Positions 50,943 to 59,251 of a stretch of DNA of 59,251 nt are shown in pieces. The notes under the pieces were generated by a model, which did not search any database, was not told where the DNA came from, and saw only the letters and a program-made list of their open reading frames with translations. The DNA is from Rhodopseudomonas palustris (GTDB taxonomy: Bacteria > Pseudomonadota > Alphaproteobacteria > Rhizobiales > Xanthobacteraceae), in NCBI RefSeq assembly GCF_003591005.1, contig NZ_QYYD01000031.1:1-59251 (forward strand). Direction: 5' to 3'. Positions within the stretch are counted from its first letter, which is position 1. Every line of letters begins with the position of its first letter. Both the position numbers and the translations under genes were made by a program.

Positions 50943-53573
50943 TCAGCTCGCCAGCTTGAAGCTGCCTTCGCAGTGCCGGCGCACATCGACCAGCGCCCGC
51001 GCCAGATGTACGGCTTGCACCTTGAGCGCTTCGGCCGAGACGATCGACGAGCCGATCTCGATCGCTCGCGCGATCTCGGCGATCGTGGCGAAGCCGAGCG
51101 TCGCGGCGCCGCCTTTCATCGAATGCGCCTCGATTGCCAGCAGGTCGCGATCGATCGGATCGCCGAATTGTCGGAACAGTGCGATCCGCCGCTCCGTCTC
51201 GCTGAGGAACAGCGACACCATCTCGGTGACCTGCTCACGGCCGATCTCCTCGGTCAGCTCGGTCAGCACGTTGAGGTCGACCGGCGCAGACGGCGCGGAC
51301 GGCGGCCCCGCCGCGGCCGGGCCATTGCCGCCACGCAGCGCGCGGAGCACCGCCGCCACCAGAGCCGGCTTGCGCAGCGGCTTGGCGAGAAAGTCGGTCA
51401 TGCCGGCGTCGCGGCAAGCCTTGACGTCGTCGGGAAACGCATTGGCGGTCAGCGCAATGATCGGCAACCGGGCGAGCGTCCCGCCGCGGCTGCGGATGGC
51501 GCGGGTCGCCGACAGACCGTCCATGGTCGGCATCCGCACGTCCATCAGCACGACATCGAACTCTTCGGCGTCCAGCGCCCGCAACGCCTCGGCTCCGTCG
51601 GCGACGACCCGCGTATCGGCGGCGAATTCGTGCAGCATCTTCAACACCACCATCTGGTTGGTGGCGTCGTCTTCGGCGATCAGCACCCGCAGCGGATGGC
51701 CGAGCATTGCGATCCGTGTGCGCAGATCGTCACTTCCGACGCGATCGAGCCGGTAGTCGGAGATCAGCGCATCGCTCCACGGCAGGTCGAGATTGAAACG
51801 GAAGGTCGAACCCTCGCCGGGCCGCGAGGTCACGTCGATGTTGCCGCCCATCTGCTCGACGATCCGGCGGCTGATCGCGAGCCCGAGACCGGTGCCGCCG
51901 AAGCGGCGATTGATCGACAGATCGGCTTGCGCAAAATCGGTGAACAGCGACCCGACCCGCTCCGGCGCGATGCCGATGCCGGTGTCGGTGACCTGCCACT
52001 CCACCGTCGCATAGGCATCGTCACGCCGCACGCAGGTCAGCACGATGCTGACGCCGCCGTGCTCGGTGAACTTCACGGCGTTGAAGGCGAGGTTGAGCAG
52101 CACCTGGCGAATGCGCTGTACGTCGCCGGTGAGCGCCGGCGGCAGACGCGGATCGATGTCGATCTTCAGCGTCAGCCCCTTGGCCCGGGCATTCGGCTCC
52201 ACGATCGCGCGCACCGCTTCGACCAGCATGACCGGCGAAAAGTTGACCTGTTCGAATTCGATGCGTCCGGCCTCGAGTTTCGACAGATCGAGAATGTCGT
52301 TGAGGATACGCAGCAGATTGTCGCCGGAGTCGCGGATTGTCGTGACCGCATGCTGTTGTTCCGCATCGAGCTTGGTTTCCAGCAGCGAGTTGGCAAGCCC
52401 GAGCACACCGTTCATCGGGGTGCGGATCTCGTGGCTCATCATCGCCAGGAAGCTGGACTTGGCGCGATTTTCCGCCTCGGCCTGTTCGGCGCGCCAGCGC
52501 TCGGTGACGTCGCGGCCGACGCCGCGATAGCCGGTGAACTCGCCGTCGTGATCGAACATCGGCCGCGCGGTCAGCGACCAGAGCCGCGGCGCGCCCCCGA
52601 TCGTCACCTGCACCAGCACCTCGTGCATCGGTTCGCGCAGCGCCATGGTGGCGGCGACGGCGGGTGCACAGCGACCGTCGTCGGTACACAGCATCCCGAG
52701 CACGTCGGACAGCTGCGTGCCGCGGAGGAGGTTAGCGGGCAGGTGCGCGACCTCAGCGAAGCGATCCGGCACGTGGACGAGGCGGCCGAGCGAGTCGGTC
52801 TGCCACAGCCAGTCGCTGGCGTCGGCCTGGAAGTCCTTCAGCAGCAGCGAAATGATCTCGGTATTGCGCTTCAGCTCGAACTGCGAACGCAGATTGTCGA
52901 AGAACATCTCACCATGCCACATCAGATTGCGCGACATGAAGATCGCGTACAGCAACAGAAAAACGGCCGTGATCATGTAGCTCGCGCCGCTGCACAGCAT
53001 CAGCGTGATCGCCGAACACAGCACCATCGCCCACGTATAGGCCAGCCCGGCACGCGGCACGGTGGACAGCGTGAACGCGCCGCCGGACATCATGCCGGTG
53101 ACGAGACAGCCGAGGATCACCTGATCGGTCGGCTCGGCGCTCGGAAACAGCGCGATCGGCATCGCGCCCCAGATCAGCCCGAGGATCAGCGACTGCACGC
53201 TCATTCGGCGCGTTGCATTCGCCGACGCTTCGCGTGGCGGATCGTGCCGTTTGAGCAGCCACGCCCGCAGCGCCATGGCGGCGATGAAGGCCAGCGCGCC
53301 AAACCACGTCAGCAGGAACAGCTTACTACCACTGCTCCAAAACACCGCCACGACCAGCGCCGCATTGATGACGTTGATGGACATCGTCACCGGCACCAGC
53401 CGTATGACGCTGGCAATCTGCGCAGCGCGAATACCACGCATTTCGCGTTCGTCGACATCCACAATCGGGATCAACGTGCCGGCGCCGCGCCCGCCCAGCC
53501 AGAAATCGAGCCGCGCGCTCCAGTCTCGCCTGGGCACCTGCGCCGTCGTCATGACTTGCCGTAAACCCGACAT
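50943..53573 (-). CDS. Hybrid histidine kinase with REC and Hpt domains
   Basis: The 876-residue membrane sensor holds most of a phosphorelay in one chain. About six hydrophobic helices (residues 55-215) form the input domain and are followed by a PAS-like domain (250-360). The HisKA domain has the phospho-accepting His381 in [12 protein letters not shown]. The HATPase domain carries the N, G1 and G2 boxes ([24 protein letters not shown]). A receiver has Asp678 in [12 protein letters not shown], and a C-terminal Hpt domain has His817 in [14 protein letters not shown]. The final response regulator must be encoded elsewhere. The start at 53573 is uncertain; 53552 is the alternative. Confidence 0.95.
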   Translation of the reverse strand: MSGLRQVMTTAQVPRRDWSARLDFWLGGRGAGTLIPIVDVDEREMRGIRAAQIASVIRLVPVTMSINVINAALVVAVFWSSGSKLFLLTWFGALAFIAAMALRAWLLKRHDPPREASANATRRMSVQSLILGLIWGAMPIALFPSAEPTDQVILGCLVTGMMSGGAFTLSTVPRAGLAYTWAMVLCSAITLMLCSGASYMITAVFLLLYAIFMSRNLMWHGEMFFDNLRSQFELKRNTEIISLLLKDFQADASDWLWQTDSLGRLVHVPDRFAEVAHLPANLLRGTQLSDVLGMLCTDDGRCAPAVAATMALREPMHEVLVQVTIGGAPRLWSLTARPMFDHDGEFTGYRGVGRDVTERWRAEQAEAENRAKSSFLAMMSHEIRTPMNGVLGLANSLLETKLDAEQQHAVTTIRDSGDNLLRILNDILDLSKLEAGRIEFEQVNFSPVMLVEAVRAIVEPNARAKGLTLKIDIDPRLPPALTGDVQRIRQVLLNLAFNAVKFTEHGGVSIVLTCVRRDDAYATVEWQVTDTGIGIAPERVGSLFTDFAQADLSINRRFGGTGLGLAISRRIVEQMGGNIDVTSRPGEGSTFRFNLDLPWSDALISDYRLDRVGSDDLRTRIAMLGHPLRVLIAEDDATNQMVVLKMLHEFAADTRVVADGAEALRALDAEEFDVVLMDVRMPTMDGLSATRAIRSRGGTLARLPIIALTANAFPDDVKACRDAGMTDFLAKPLRKPALVAAVLRALRGGNGPAAAGPPSAPSAPVDLNVLTELTEEIGREQVTEMVSLFLSETERRIALFRQFGDPIDRDLLAIEAHSMKGGAATLGFATIAEIARAIEIGSSIVSAEALKVQAVHLARALVDVRRHCEGSFKLAS

Positions 53574-53946
53574 ATCGAAACGCTCTCTGGACCGGCCGCG
53601 TCGGCTTCGAATAGTACCGGCACCTTATCCTATAGCCCAGGCACCCGCAGCAGCACCAACGCGGGATAGCATGTCTCGTGAGACCGGGCTCGCATCACCA
53701 ATCCTCAACATGCGACCGCGAGACTTCCGCGGCGTTAATCCGAAACGGGAAAGTCGGACGATGGCGGCGGCAGTTAATAATTGCCGAAAGATCGAAGCTG
53801 ATCCCTGTCAGGTCAGATCCTCAGTGGCGGTACCCGCAAACCTTACTACCCGGCGTGCCAAGCCGCAGTTGCGCCGCATTCGGGACCGGATGTCGCGGTT
53901 GCAGATTTGTTCCGATATTTCAATACGATCACAAACAATCGGGGGC

Positions 53947-53971
53947 GGAACAAGACGATGGGCGGACGGTT
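53947..53971 (+). promoter_or_regulatory. EcfG-like general-stress promoter of the csbD gene
   Basis: GGAAC (53947-53951), a 16-bp spacer and GGTT (53968-53971) closely resemble the alphaproteobacterial EcfG consensus (GGAAC-N16/17-CGTT), about 56 bp upstream of the start. CsbD genes are typical general-stress targets. The rest of 53574-54026 shows nothing I can identify. Confidence 0.5.
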
Positions 53972-54026
53972 ATCACGGCGAAGCTCACCAAGTCCGGTGA
54001 TGCTCATCAGGTAAGGAGAATTCCCA

Positions 54027-54242
54027 ATGGGTAGCACGATGGACAAGATCAAGGGCGCGGCCAACGAAGCCATGGGTAAGGCCAAGCAGGGTATCGGCGA
54101 AGCCACCGGCTCCGAGAAGCTGCAGGGCGAAGGCGTGTTGCAGGAAACCAAGGGCAAGGGCCAGCAGGCTCTCGGCGACGCCAAGGACGCGGTGAAGGAC
54201 ACCGCAGACAAGGCTGCGGGCGCCGTCAATCGCAACCTCTGA
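54027..54242 (+). CDS. CsbD-family stress protein
   Basis: This 71-residue hydrophilic protein has the CsbD pattern: [42 protein letters not shown], followed by [13 protein letters not shown]. Members are abundant, often disordered small proteins induced by general stress or stationary phase; the mechanism is unknown. The ATG at 54027 has an AAGGAG site. A predicted EcfG promoter precedes the gene and a strong terminator follows. Confidence 0.93.
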   Translation: MGSTMDKIKGAANEAMGKAKQGIGEATGSEKLQGEGVLQETKGKGQQALGDAKDAVKDTADKAAGAVNRNL

Positions 54243-54285
54243 TTTCATCGCGTGCGACGGGGCATCGGCTCCGCTCACCGTGGAG

Positions 54286-54309
54286 AGACCGGCTTCGGCC
54301 GGTCTTTTT
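54286..54309 (+). terminator. Rho-independent terminator of the csbD gene
   Basis: A perfect 8-bp stem AGACCGGC / GCCGGTCT with the stable loop TTCG, followed by TTTT, 43 bp after the stop codon. Confidence 0.9.
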
Positions 54310-54313
54310 GCGT

Positions 54314-55300
54314 TCAGGCCTTGCGCAGACGGGACAAGGCGGCGGGATTGACCACGTTGCTGGGCTCGCCGGCTGCATAGGCGACGATCTGATCGAAAAT
54401 ATCGCTGAACTGCAGCTCGTATTCGTCCCGGGTGACGTAGCCGATGTGCGGTGTGGCGACGACATTCGGCAGCGTCAGCAGCGGGTCGTCCGGATCCCGC
54501 AGCGGTTCGGTGTCGAACACATCAACGGCCGCCATCCCGGGACGGCCTGCCCGCAGCGCATCGACCAGCGCACCATTCTCGATCAACCCGGCGCGGCTGG
54601 TATTGACCAGCAGAGCCCTCGGCTTCATGCGTGCCAGATCGTCACGCGTCACGATCCCGCGGGTCGCGTCGACCAACCGCAGATGCAGTGACAGCACGTC
54701 ACTTTCCGCAAACAGCTCTTCTCGGCTGCCCGCGATCTGATAGCCGTCGGCCCGCGCCTGCGCCAGGTTCGGCTCCCGCGCCCACACCAACACCGACATG
54801 CCGAAGGCACGGCCATAGCCGGCGACGACGCTTCCGAGGCGGCCGTAGCCATAGATGCCGAGGGTCTTGTCGCGGAGGGTATGGCCGACGCCGATCTGCC
54901 AGGTGCCGGCTTGCAGCGCCGCCATCTGCTGCGGGATCTGGCGCATCGCCGCCAGCACCAATCCCCACGTCAACTCGGCCGCCGCATAGGACGGCGTATC
55001 GGCGTGCATGTTGGACGACACGATGATGCCGAGCCGCGTGCAGGCGTCGATGTCGATATGCGGATAGACGCTGCGCTGGCTGATCAGCTTCAGCTTCGGC
55101 AGCTTTTCGAGCAACGGCGCGCGGATCTGCGTGCGCTCGCGGATCAGCACCAAAGCCTCGACATCCTTGAGCCGCTCGGCGAGTGCGTCCGTCTCCTGCA
55201 GATGGTCGTTGTAGATGGTGACGTCGTGCCCGCTCAGCTTGGCAAAACACGGCAGCGTCCGCAGTGTGTCGAAGTAATCGTCGAGGATGGCGACTTTCAC
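54314..55300 (-). CDS. D-2-hydroxyacid dehydrogenase family protein
   Basis: This 328-residue NAD-dependent dehydrogenase interconverts 2-hydroxy and 2-oxo acids. It has GYGRLG at residues 151-156 (cofactor loop) and the catalytic triad Arg236 (NTSRAG), Glu265 (DTEP) and His285 (TPHIGY). The start is a GTG at 55300 with a weak ribosome-binding site; [12 protein letters not shown] fits the family. It may be cotranscribed with the gamma-glutamyltransferase homologue, whose stop lies 72 bp upstream. Confidence 0.92.
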   Translation of the reverse strand: MKVAILDDYFDTLRTLPCFAKLSGHDVTIYNDHLQETDALAERLKDVEALVLIRERTQIRAPLLEKLPKLKLISQRSVYPHIDIDACTRLGIIVSSNMHADTPSYAAAELTWGLVLAAMRQIPQQMAALQAGTWQIGVGHTLRDKTLGIYGYGRLGSVVAGYGRAFGMSVLVWAREPNLAQARADGYQIAGSREELFAESDVLSLHLRLVDATRGIVTRDDLARMKPRALLVNTSRAGLIENGALVDALRAGRPGMAAVDVFDTEPLRDPDDPLLTLPNVVATPHIGYVTRDEYELQFSDIFDQIVAYAAGEPSNVVNPAALSRLRKA

Positions 55301-55372
55301 GCGGCGTAGTCCTTGTTTCTCCCCTCCCCCTTGCGGGGAGGGGGACCATGGCGGCTTCGTTTCAACGATGCC

Positions 55373-56959
55373 TCAGTACCCCAGCGCGCAGCCGTCCTTG
55401 CGGGGGTCGGAGCCGCCGGTCAGTGTGCCCTTGTCCCAGTCGATCCAGATGCCCTGCCCGCCGCCGTGCGGAGTGCCGACCGGGGCCACCTTGTGGCCGA
55501 GCGCCTTGAGGCCCTCGACCGTCGCGGCGGGAACGCCGTCTTCGAGCTGATACACGCCCTCGTAGTGCAGGCCGCGCGGCAGATCGATCGCCTCCTGGAT
55601 GTCGAGGCCGTAATCGAGAACGTTGGTCAGCACATGGACCTGCCCGACCGGCTGATACTGTCCGCCCATCACGCCGAACGACATCCGCGCGCGGCCGCCT
55701 TCGGTGGCGAGCGCCGGGATGATGGTGTGCAGCGGGCGCTTCTTGGGCGCGATGCAGTTGGGATGACCGGGCTGCACCCGGAAGCCGGCGCCGCGGTTCT
55801 GCAGCAGGATGCCGGTCTTCTCAGAGATGATCGCCGAACCGAACGAATGCGCCACCGAGTTGATGAACGAGCAGACATTGCGCTCCTCGTCGACCACGGT
55901 GATGTACACGGTCGACGGATTCATCGGCGGCGCGACATGCGGCAGGTCGAGCAGCCTGTCGAGCGCGATCTTGCTGTGATGCTCCTCGGCGAACTCCTTG
56001 GCGAGAATGCGCACCACGTCGACGTCGACATGCGCCGGATCGCCGATGTGCTGCTCGCGCATCATGTAGGCGATACGCGCCGCCTCGGCCTCGAGGTGGA
56101 AGCGCTCGACGCTGAGCGGGCCGAATTTGGTGAGATCGAACCGGCTGAGGATGTTCAGCATCACCAGCATGGTGATGCCCGGGCCGTTCGGCGGGCACTG
56201 CCAGACGTCGAAACCCTTGTAGACGGTGCCGAGCGGCGCGGTGGTCTCGGTGCTGTGCTCGGCGAAATCCTCGAGCGTGTGCAGGCCGCCGAGCTTGCGC
56301 AGCGTCTCGACCATGTCTTCGGCCACCGCGCCCTTGTAGAACGCGTCGGGGCCGTTGTCGGCGATCAGCTTCAGCGTCGCCGCCAGTTCGGGCTGCTTGA
56401 TGACGTCGCCGGTGACGGCGGCCTGGCCGTGCGGCAGCAGATAGCGCTCGGTGTTGGTGCCCTTTTTCAGCTTCTGGAAGCCGTTCTTCCAATCAAACGC
56501 GACGCGCGGCGCCACCACATAGCCTTCGGCGGCCGCCTTGATGGCGGGCTGCAGCAGCTTGTCGAACCCGAAGCGACCGTGATCGCGCAGGATGGTCGCC
56601 CAGGCGTCGATCGCGCCGGGAACCGTCACCGAATGCGGGCTCGTCAGCGGAATGGCATCGATGCCGTGCTCCAGGAACCACTCGGCCTTGGCGGCTGCCG
56701 GCGCGCGCCCCGACCCGTTGTAAGCCACGATCTTGCCGGTGCCCTTGGGCTGATACAGCGCAAAGCAATCGCCGCCGATGCCGGTGGACTGCGGCTCGAT
56801 CACCGCCAGCAGCGCGGAGGCGGCGATCGCCGCGTCGGCGGCGGTGCCGCCGGCCTGCAGCACGTCGACCGCGGCGAGCGCCGCCTGCGGATGCGAGGTC
56901 GCCACCATGGCATTGCGGGCGTGGACCGTGGACCGGCCGGCGAAGTGGAAATTCCTCAT
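55373..56959 (-). CDS. Gamma-glutamyltransferase family protein
   Basis: This 528-residue Ntn-hydrolase would self-cleave into two subunits. The likely nucleophile is Thr350 in NPSTVYITVVD, and the small-subunit motif FGVMGGQYQPVGQVHVL is present. The early GGTAADAAIAASALLAVIEPQSTGIGGD segment is typical. There is no signal peptide, unlike secreted glutathione-degrading enzymes, so it may act in the cytoplasm on another gamma-glutamyl or acyl compound. The threonine is followed by VY rather than the common TH. Substrate uncertain. Confidence 0.88.
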   Translation of the reverse strand: MRNFHFAGRSTVHARNAMVATSHPQAALAAVDVLQAGGTAADAAIAASALLAVIEPQSTGIGGDCFALYQPKGTGKIVAYNGSGRAPAAAKAEWFLEHGIDAIPLTSPHSVTVPGAIDAWATILRDHGRFGFDKLLQPAIKAAAEGYVVAPRVAFDWKNGFQKLKKGTNTERYLLPHGQAAVTGDVIKQPELAATLKLIADNGPDAFYKGAVAEDMVETLRKLGGLHTLEDFAEHSTETTAPLGTVYKGFDVWQCPPNGPGITMLVMLNILSRFDLTKFGPLSVERFHLEAEAARIAYMMREQHIGDPAHVDVDVVRILAKEFAEEHHSKIALDRLLDLPHVAPPMNPSTVYITVVDEERNVCSFINSVAHSFGSAIISEKTGILLQNRGAGFRVQPGHPNCIAPKKRPLHTIIPALATEGGRARMSFGVMGGQYQPVGQVHVLTNVLDYGLDIQEAIDLPRGLHYEGVYQLEDGVPAATVEGLKALGHKVAPVGTPHGGGQGIWIDWDKGTLTGGSDPRKDGCALGY

Positions 56960-57176
56960 GCGAACAGGCTCTTTGGTTCACCGCGCCGCGCTTCGGCGCC
57001 GGCCTAATTGACATATTCCGGCCGGCCTGAGCAATCCTCGGCGCGCTTGGGAAGCGCTCGGGATGATGCTGCATCACCGCGGGTTTCGCCGCGAAGCTGC
57101 GTTTGCTAGATCATCGCCGCGCCGAGGGGGCGCCTGTGCCGACGATCGGCACATCCTGCAACCACGGAGCGGCGCG

Positions 57177-57389
57177 ATGACCGATCAACAATCTCTCGCC
57201 GCCCGCATCGAGGCGCTGGAAGTCCGCCTGACCTATCAGGACGAGACCATCGAGACGCTCAACCAGACCGTGACGGCACAGTGGAAGCAGATCGACGCTC
57301 TGACGCGGCAGGTGGCGGCACTGACCGAACGGCTCGAACAGGCCGAGACCAACGTCGCTCCGAGCAATGAGCGGCCACCGCATTATTGA
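57177..57389 (+). CDS. slyX: SlyX family protein
   Basis: This 70-residue protein is almost entirely a coiled coil (LAARIEALEVRLTYQDETIETLNQTV then WKQIDALTRQVAALTERL) with a PPHY end, the SlyX signature. Its function is unknown. The ATG at 57177 has GGAG seven bases upstream. The earlier frame start at 57063 lacks homology. Confidence 0.93.
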   Translation: MTDQQSLAARIEALEVRLTYQDETIETLNQTVTAQWKQIDALTRQVAALTERLEQAETNVAPSNERPPHY

Positions 57390-57417
57390 GGCGTCTCTTC
57401 CGACGAAGCCTCTCGGT

Positions 57418-57541
57418 TGTCATTCCGGGGCGCTCACGCAGTGAGCGAACCCGGAATCCCGAAGTGTTCTGCGACTCCTGCGTTTCCACAATCTCGGGAT
57501 TCCGGGTTCACGCGCGAAGGGCGCGTGCCCCGGAATGACGG
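57418..57541. repeat. Palindromic repeat, family B
   Basis: It opens CATTCCGGGGCGCTCACGC and ends GTGCCCCGGAATGACG, with inner arms CGAACCCGGAATCCCG / CGGGATTCCGGGTTCACG. It fills the convergent gap between slyX and the acyl-CoA ligase gene and is a solitary copy of the family that builds the 35-37 kb mosaic. Confidence 0.85.
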
Positions 57542-57543
57542 GC

Positions 57544-59082
57544 TTACGACGCCGCCTGTAGCGCTAGCCGCTGATCGCGTAGTTCGCGCTTCAGCACCTT
57601 GCCGATGGCGCTGCGCGGCAGCTGGTCGACGATGGCGACGTCGGCGAGCCGCTGGGTCTTGCCGACCTTGGCATTGGTGAACGCCTTCAGCTCGGCCGGA
57701 TCGAGCGTGCGGCCGGGGCGCGCAACCGCGAATGCCACCGGCGTCTCGCCCCACTCCTCCGACGGCATGCCGACCACCGCAATTTCCAGCACGTCGGGAT
57801 GCTGGCTGGCGATCGCCTCGATGTCGCTCGGATAGATGTTGAAGCCGCCGGAGATGATCATGTCCTTCTTGCGGTCCATCAGCGTCAGGAAGCCCTCGGC
57901 GTCGAAGCGGCCGACATCGCCGGTGCGCACCCAGCGATTGCCGTCCTTGTCGGTCCACAACGTTTCGGCGGTCTTCTGCGGCTGATTGAGATAGCCCTTC
58001 ATCATCACGGCGGAACGGCCGACGATTTCGCCGATGGCGCCCGGCGGCACGAAATTGCCGTCCTCGTCGATCAGCCGGATCTCATGGTCCGGCATCGGTT
58101 GCCCCACGGTGCCCAGCTTGTCGGGATGTTCGTGCGCCAGCAGCGCGCAGGAGCCGCCGCCTTCGGTCATGCCGTAGTACTCGGTGAGGCCGCCCGGCCA
58201 GCGCGTCAGAATGTCCCGCTTCAGCTCGGCCGCGAACGGCGCCGAGGTGCAGAACTTCATCACGAAGGACGACAGGTCGTAGTTGCCGAATTCCGGCAGC
58301 GCCATGATGCGGCGATACTGCACCGGCACCAGCATCGCGTGGGTGACGCGGTGCTGCTGCGCCAGCTCGAGGAAGCCCTTGGCGTCGAACTTCTTCATCA
58401 GCACCAGCGTGCCGCCGCCGGCCAGCGTCGGGTTGAAGCACACCAGCGTCGTGTTGGAATACAGCGGCGTCGACAGCAGCGTCACCGCGTCCGGCCCATA
58501 GCCGAGCGGATCGAGCTGGCCGTATTGCCGCCAGCGCAGCTCGTGGGTGTGGACGATGCCCTTCGGCGTCCCGGTGGTGCCGGACGAGTAGATGATGTTG
58601 AACACCCATTCCGGATCGACCGTGACCGGCGCCGGCTTGGCGCCTTCCGGCGCCAGCCATTTGCTGAACGCCGCGCCGCTGCCGCCATCGTCCAGCGCGA
58701 CGCGCTTGACGCTCGCGTCGATCGCGGCGTCCTTCATGGCCGCGGCGACGAAATCGTCGGTGAACAGGATCTTGGCGGCGGAGTCCTTCACCATCGCGGC
58801 GAAGTCGTGCGGCGTCGACGATGGCGCCAGCGGCGCCACCGCGACGCCGACGCGCAGCGCGCCGAGGAAGGTTGCGGCATATTCGATCGAGGACAGCGCG
58901 CAGATCGAAATCGCGCCGGTCGGCTTGACGCCGTCGCGCTGCAGCGCGGCCGCAACGCGGTCGATCAGCGCATCGAATTCCGCGTAGCGCAATTGCCGCT
59001 CGCCATCGATCACCGCGAGCCGGTCGGGCGCCGACCGCGCCGTCGTCCGCACCAGCGCATCGAGGGTGATGAAGTCGGGCAT
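57544..59082 (-). CDS. AMP-dependent acyl-CoA ligase/synthetase
   Basis: This 512-residue adenylate-forming enzyme activates a carboxylic acid with ATP and transfers it to CoA. It has the P-loop-like YSSGTTGTPKGIVHTH (A3), the YYGMTEGGG motif (A5), RTGDVGRFDAEGFLTLMDRKKDMI (A7-A8) and the catalytic lysine in PRSAIGKVLKREL (A10). A fatty or aromatic acid is likely; the binding pocket cannot be read here. The ATG at 59082 follows GGGAGACC. Confidence 0.93.
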   Translation of the reverse strand: MPDFITLDALVRTTARSAPDRLAVIDGERQLRYAEFDALIDRVAAALQRDGVKPTGAISICALSSIEYAATFLGALRVGVAVAPLAPSSTPHDFAAMVKDSAAKILFTDDFVAAAMKDAAIDASVKRVALDDGGSGAAFSKWLAPEGAKPAPVTVDPEWVFNIIYSSGTTGTPKGIVHTHELRWRQYGQLDPLGYGPDAVTLLSTPLYSNTTLVCFNPTLAGGGTLVLMKKFDAKGFLELAQQHRVTHAMLVPVQYRRIMALPEFGNYDLSSFVMKFCTSAPFAAELKRDILTRWPGGLTEYYGMTEGGGSCALLAHEHPDKLGTVGQPMPDHEIRLIDEDGNFVPPGAIGEIVGRSAVMMKGYLNQPQKTAETLWTDKDGNRWVRTGDVGRFDAEGFLTLMDRKKDMIISGGFNIYPSDIEAIASQHPDVLEIAVVGMPSEEWGETPVAFAVARPGRTLDPAELKAFTNAKVGKTQRLADVAIVDQLPRSAIGKVLKRELRDQRLALQAAS

Positions 59083-59153
59083 TTCGGTCTCCCAGGTTTC
59101 TTATTGACGCGACGGCTTTCGAGCCTTCGAAACTCGATTATCGCATCCTCACC

Positions 59154-59183
59154 GTCATTGCGAGCGAAGCGAAGCAATACAGC
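59154..59183. repeat. Half-copy of palindromic repeat E
   Basis: GTCATTGCGAGCGAAGCGAA followed by GCAATACAGC is one arm of family E. The other arm is lost in degraded sequence at the contig end. Confidence 0.7.
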
Positions 59184-59251
59184 GCCGGGGGCGGGGGGGG
59201 GTTTGGTTGCGGAGGGGGGGAATAAGCGGTGGCCGGCCCCCCCGCCGGGCA
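59184..59251. other. Low-complexity contig end, probably artefactual
   Basis: G- and C-runs resembling the first 130 bases. No feature is supported. Confidence 0.65.

Overview
This is a high-GC alphaproteobacterial window. Gene content and repeats point to the Rhodopseudomonas/Bradyrhizobium group (Nitrobacteraceae): class I (archaeal-type) lysyl-tRNA synthetase, a cysteine-free L31, RcdA and CpdR of the CtrA proteolysis pathway, a Flp pilin, GltBD, DUF1192/DUF1465/DUF459 proteins, and dense rhizobial-type palindromic intergenic repeats. The first ~130 and last ~60 bases are G/C homopolymer-rich and look like low-quality contig ends, so the window is probably a whole contig.

Layout. 0.15-7.5 kb: lysyl-tRNA synthetase, a periplasmic solute-binding protein, an MsbA-type ABC exporter, rpmE with promoter and terminator, rcdA, a DUF1192 protein and a zinc-free quinone oxidoreductase. 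7.5-18.7 kb: a membrane PAS-GGDEF-EAL protein, AlgH/YqgE divergent from an orphan DsbD-alpha-like protein, a divergent LysR/pirin pair, wrbA, a DUF5996 protein and an ABC-2 exporter pair. 18.8-23.5 kb: a three-subunit molybdo-flavo-Fe/S aldehyde oxidoreductase (PaoABC type) with stop/start overlaps and a divergent TetR gene; a perfect palindrome lies in the 17-bp spacer of the operon's predicted promoter. 23.9-27.8 kb: a small secreted protein, tRNA-Val(GAC), cpdR divergent from an N-formylglutamate amidohydrolase, a Flp pilin with a CtrA-like box, a predicted mmgR/suhB-type sRNA and a HisN/SuhB-family phosphatase. 27.8-33.0 kb: TetR/VOC/TauE module, MltB-type lytic transglycosylase and an SGNH-like DUF459 protein.

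33.0-37.1 kb: two divergent short-chain dehydrogenases, then about 2.1 kb without protein genes. It is built from alternating copies of two palindromic repeat families and interrupted by a ~400-bp structured block that has its own predicted minus-strand promoter. 37.1-43.4 kb: gltB and gltD, separated by another palindromic repeat. 43.8-50.3 kb: a secreted Pro/Ala-rich protein, then an RND efflux operon (membrane-fusion protein, pump, TetR, flavin reductase). 50.4-59.1 kb: VOC protein, hybrid histidine kinase with built-in REC and Hpt domains, CsbD stress protein behind an EcfG-like promoter, D-2-hydroxyacid dehydrogenase, gamma-glutamyltransferase homologue, SlyX and an acyl-CoA ligase.

Most genes are chromosomal housekeeping or metabolic genes. 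I see no prophage, transposase, CRISPR array or defence island. The least explained parts are the 34.9-37.1 kb repeat mosaic with its embedded structured block, the sRNA near hisN, and several well-formed operators.
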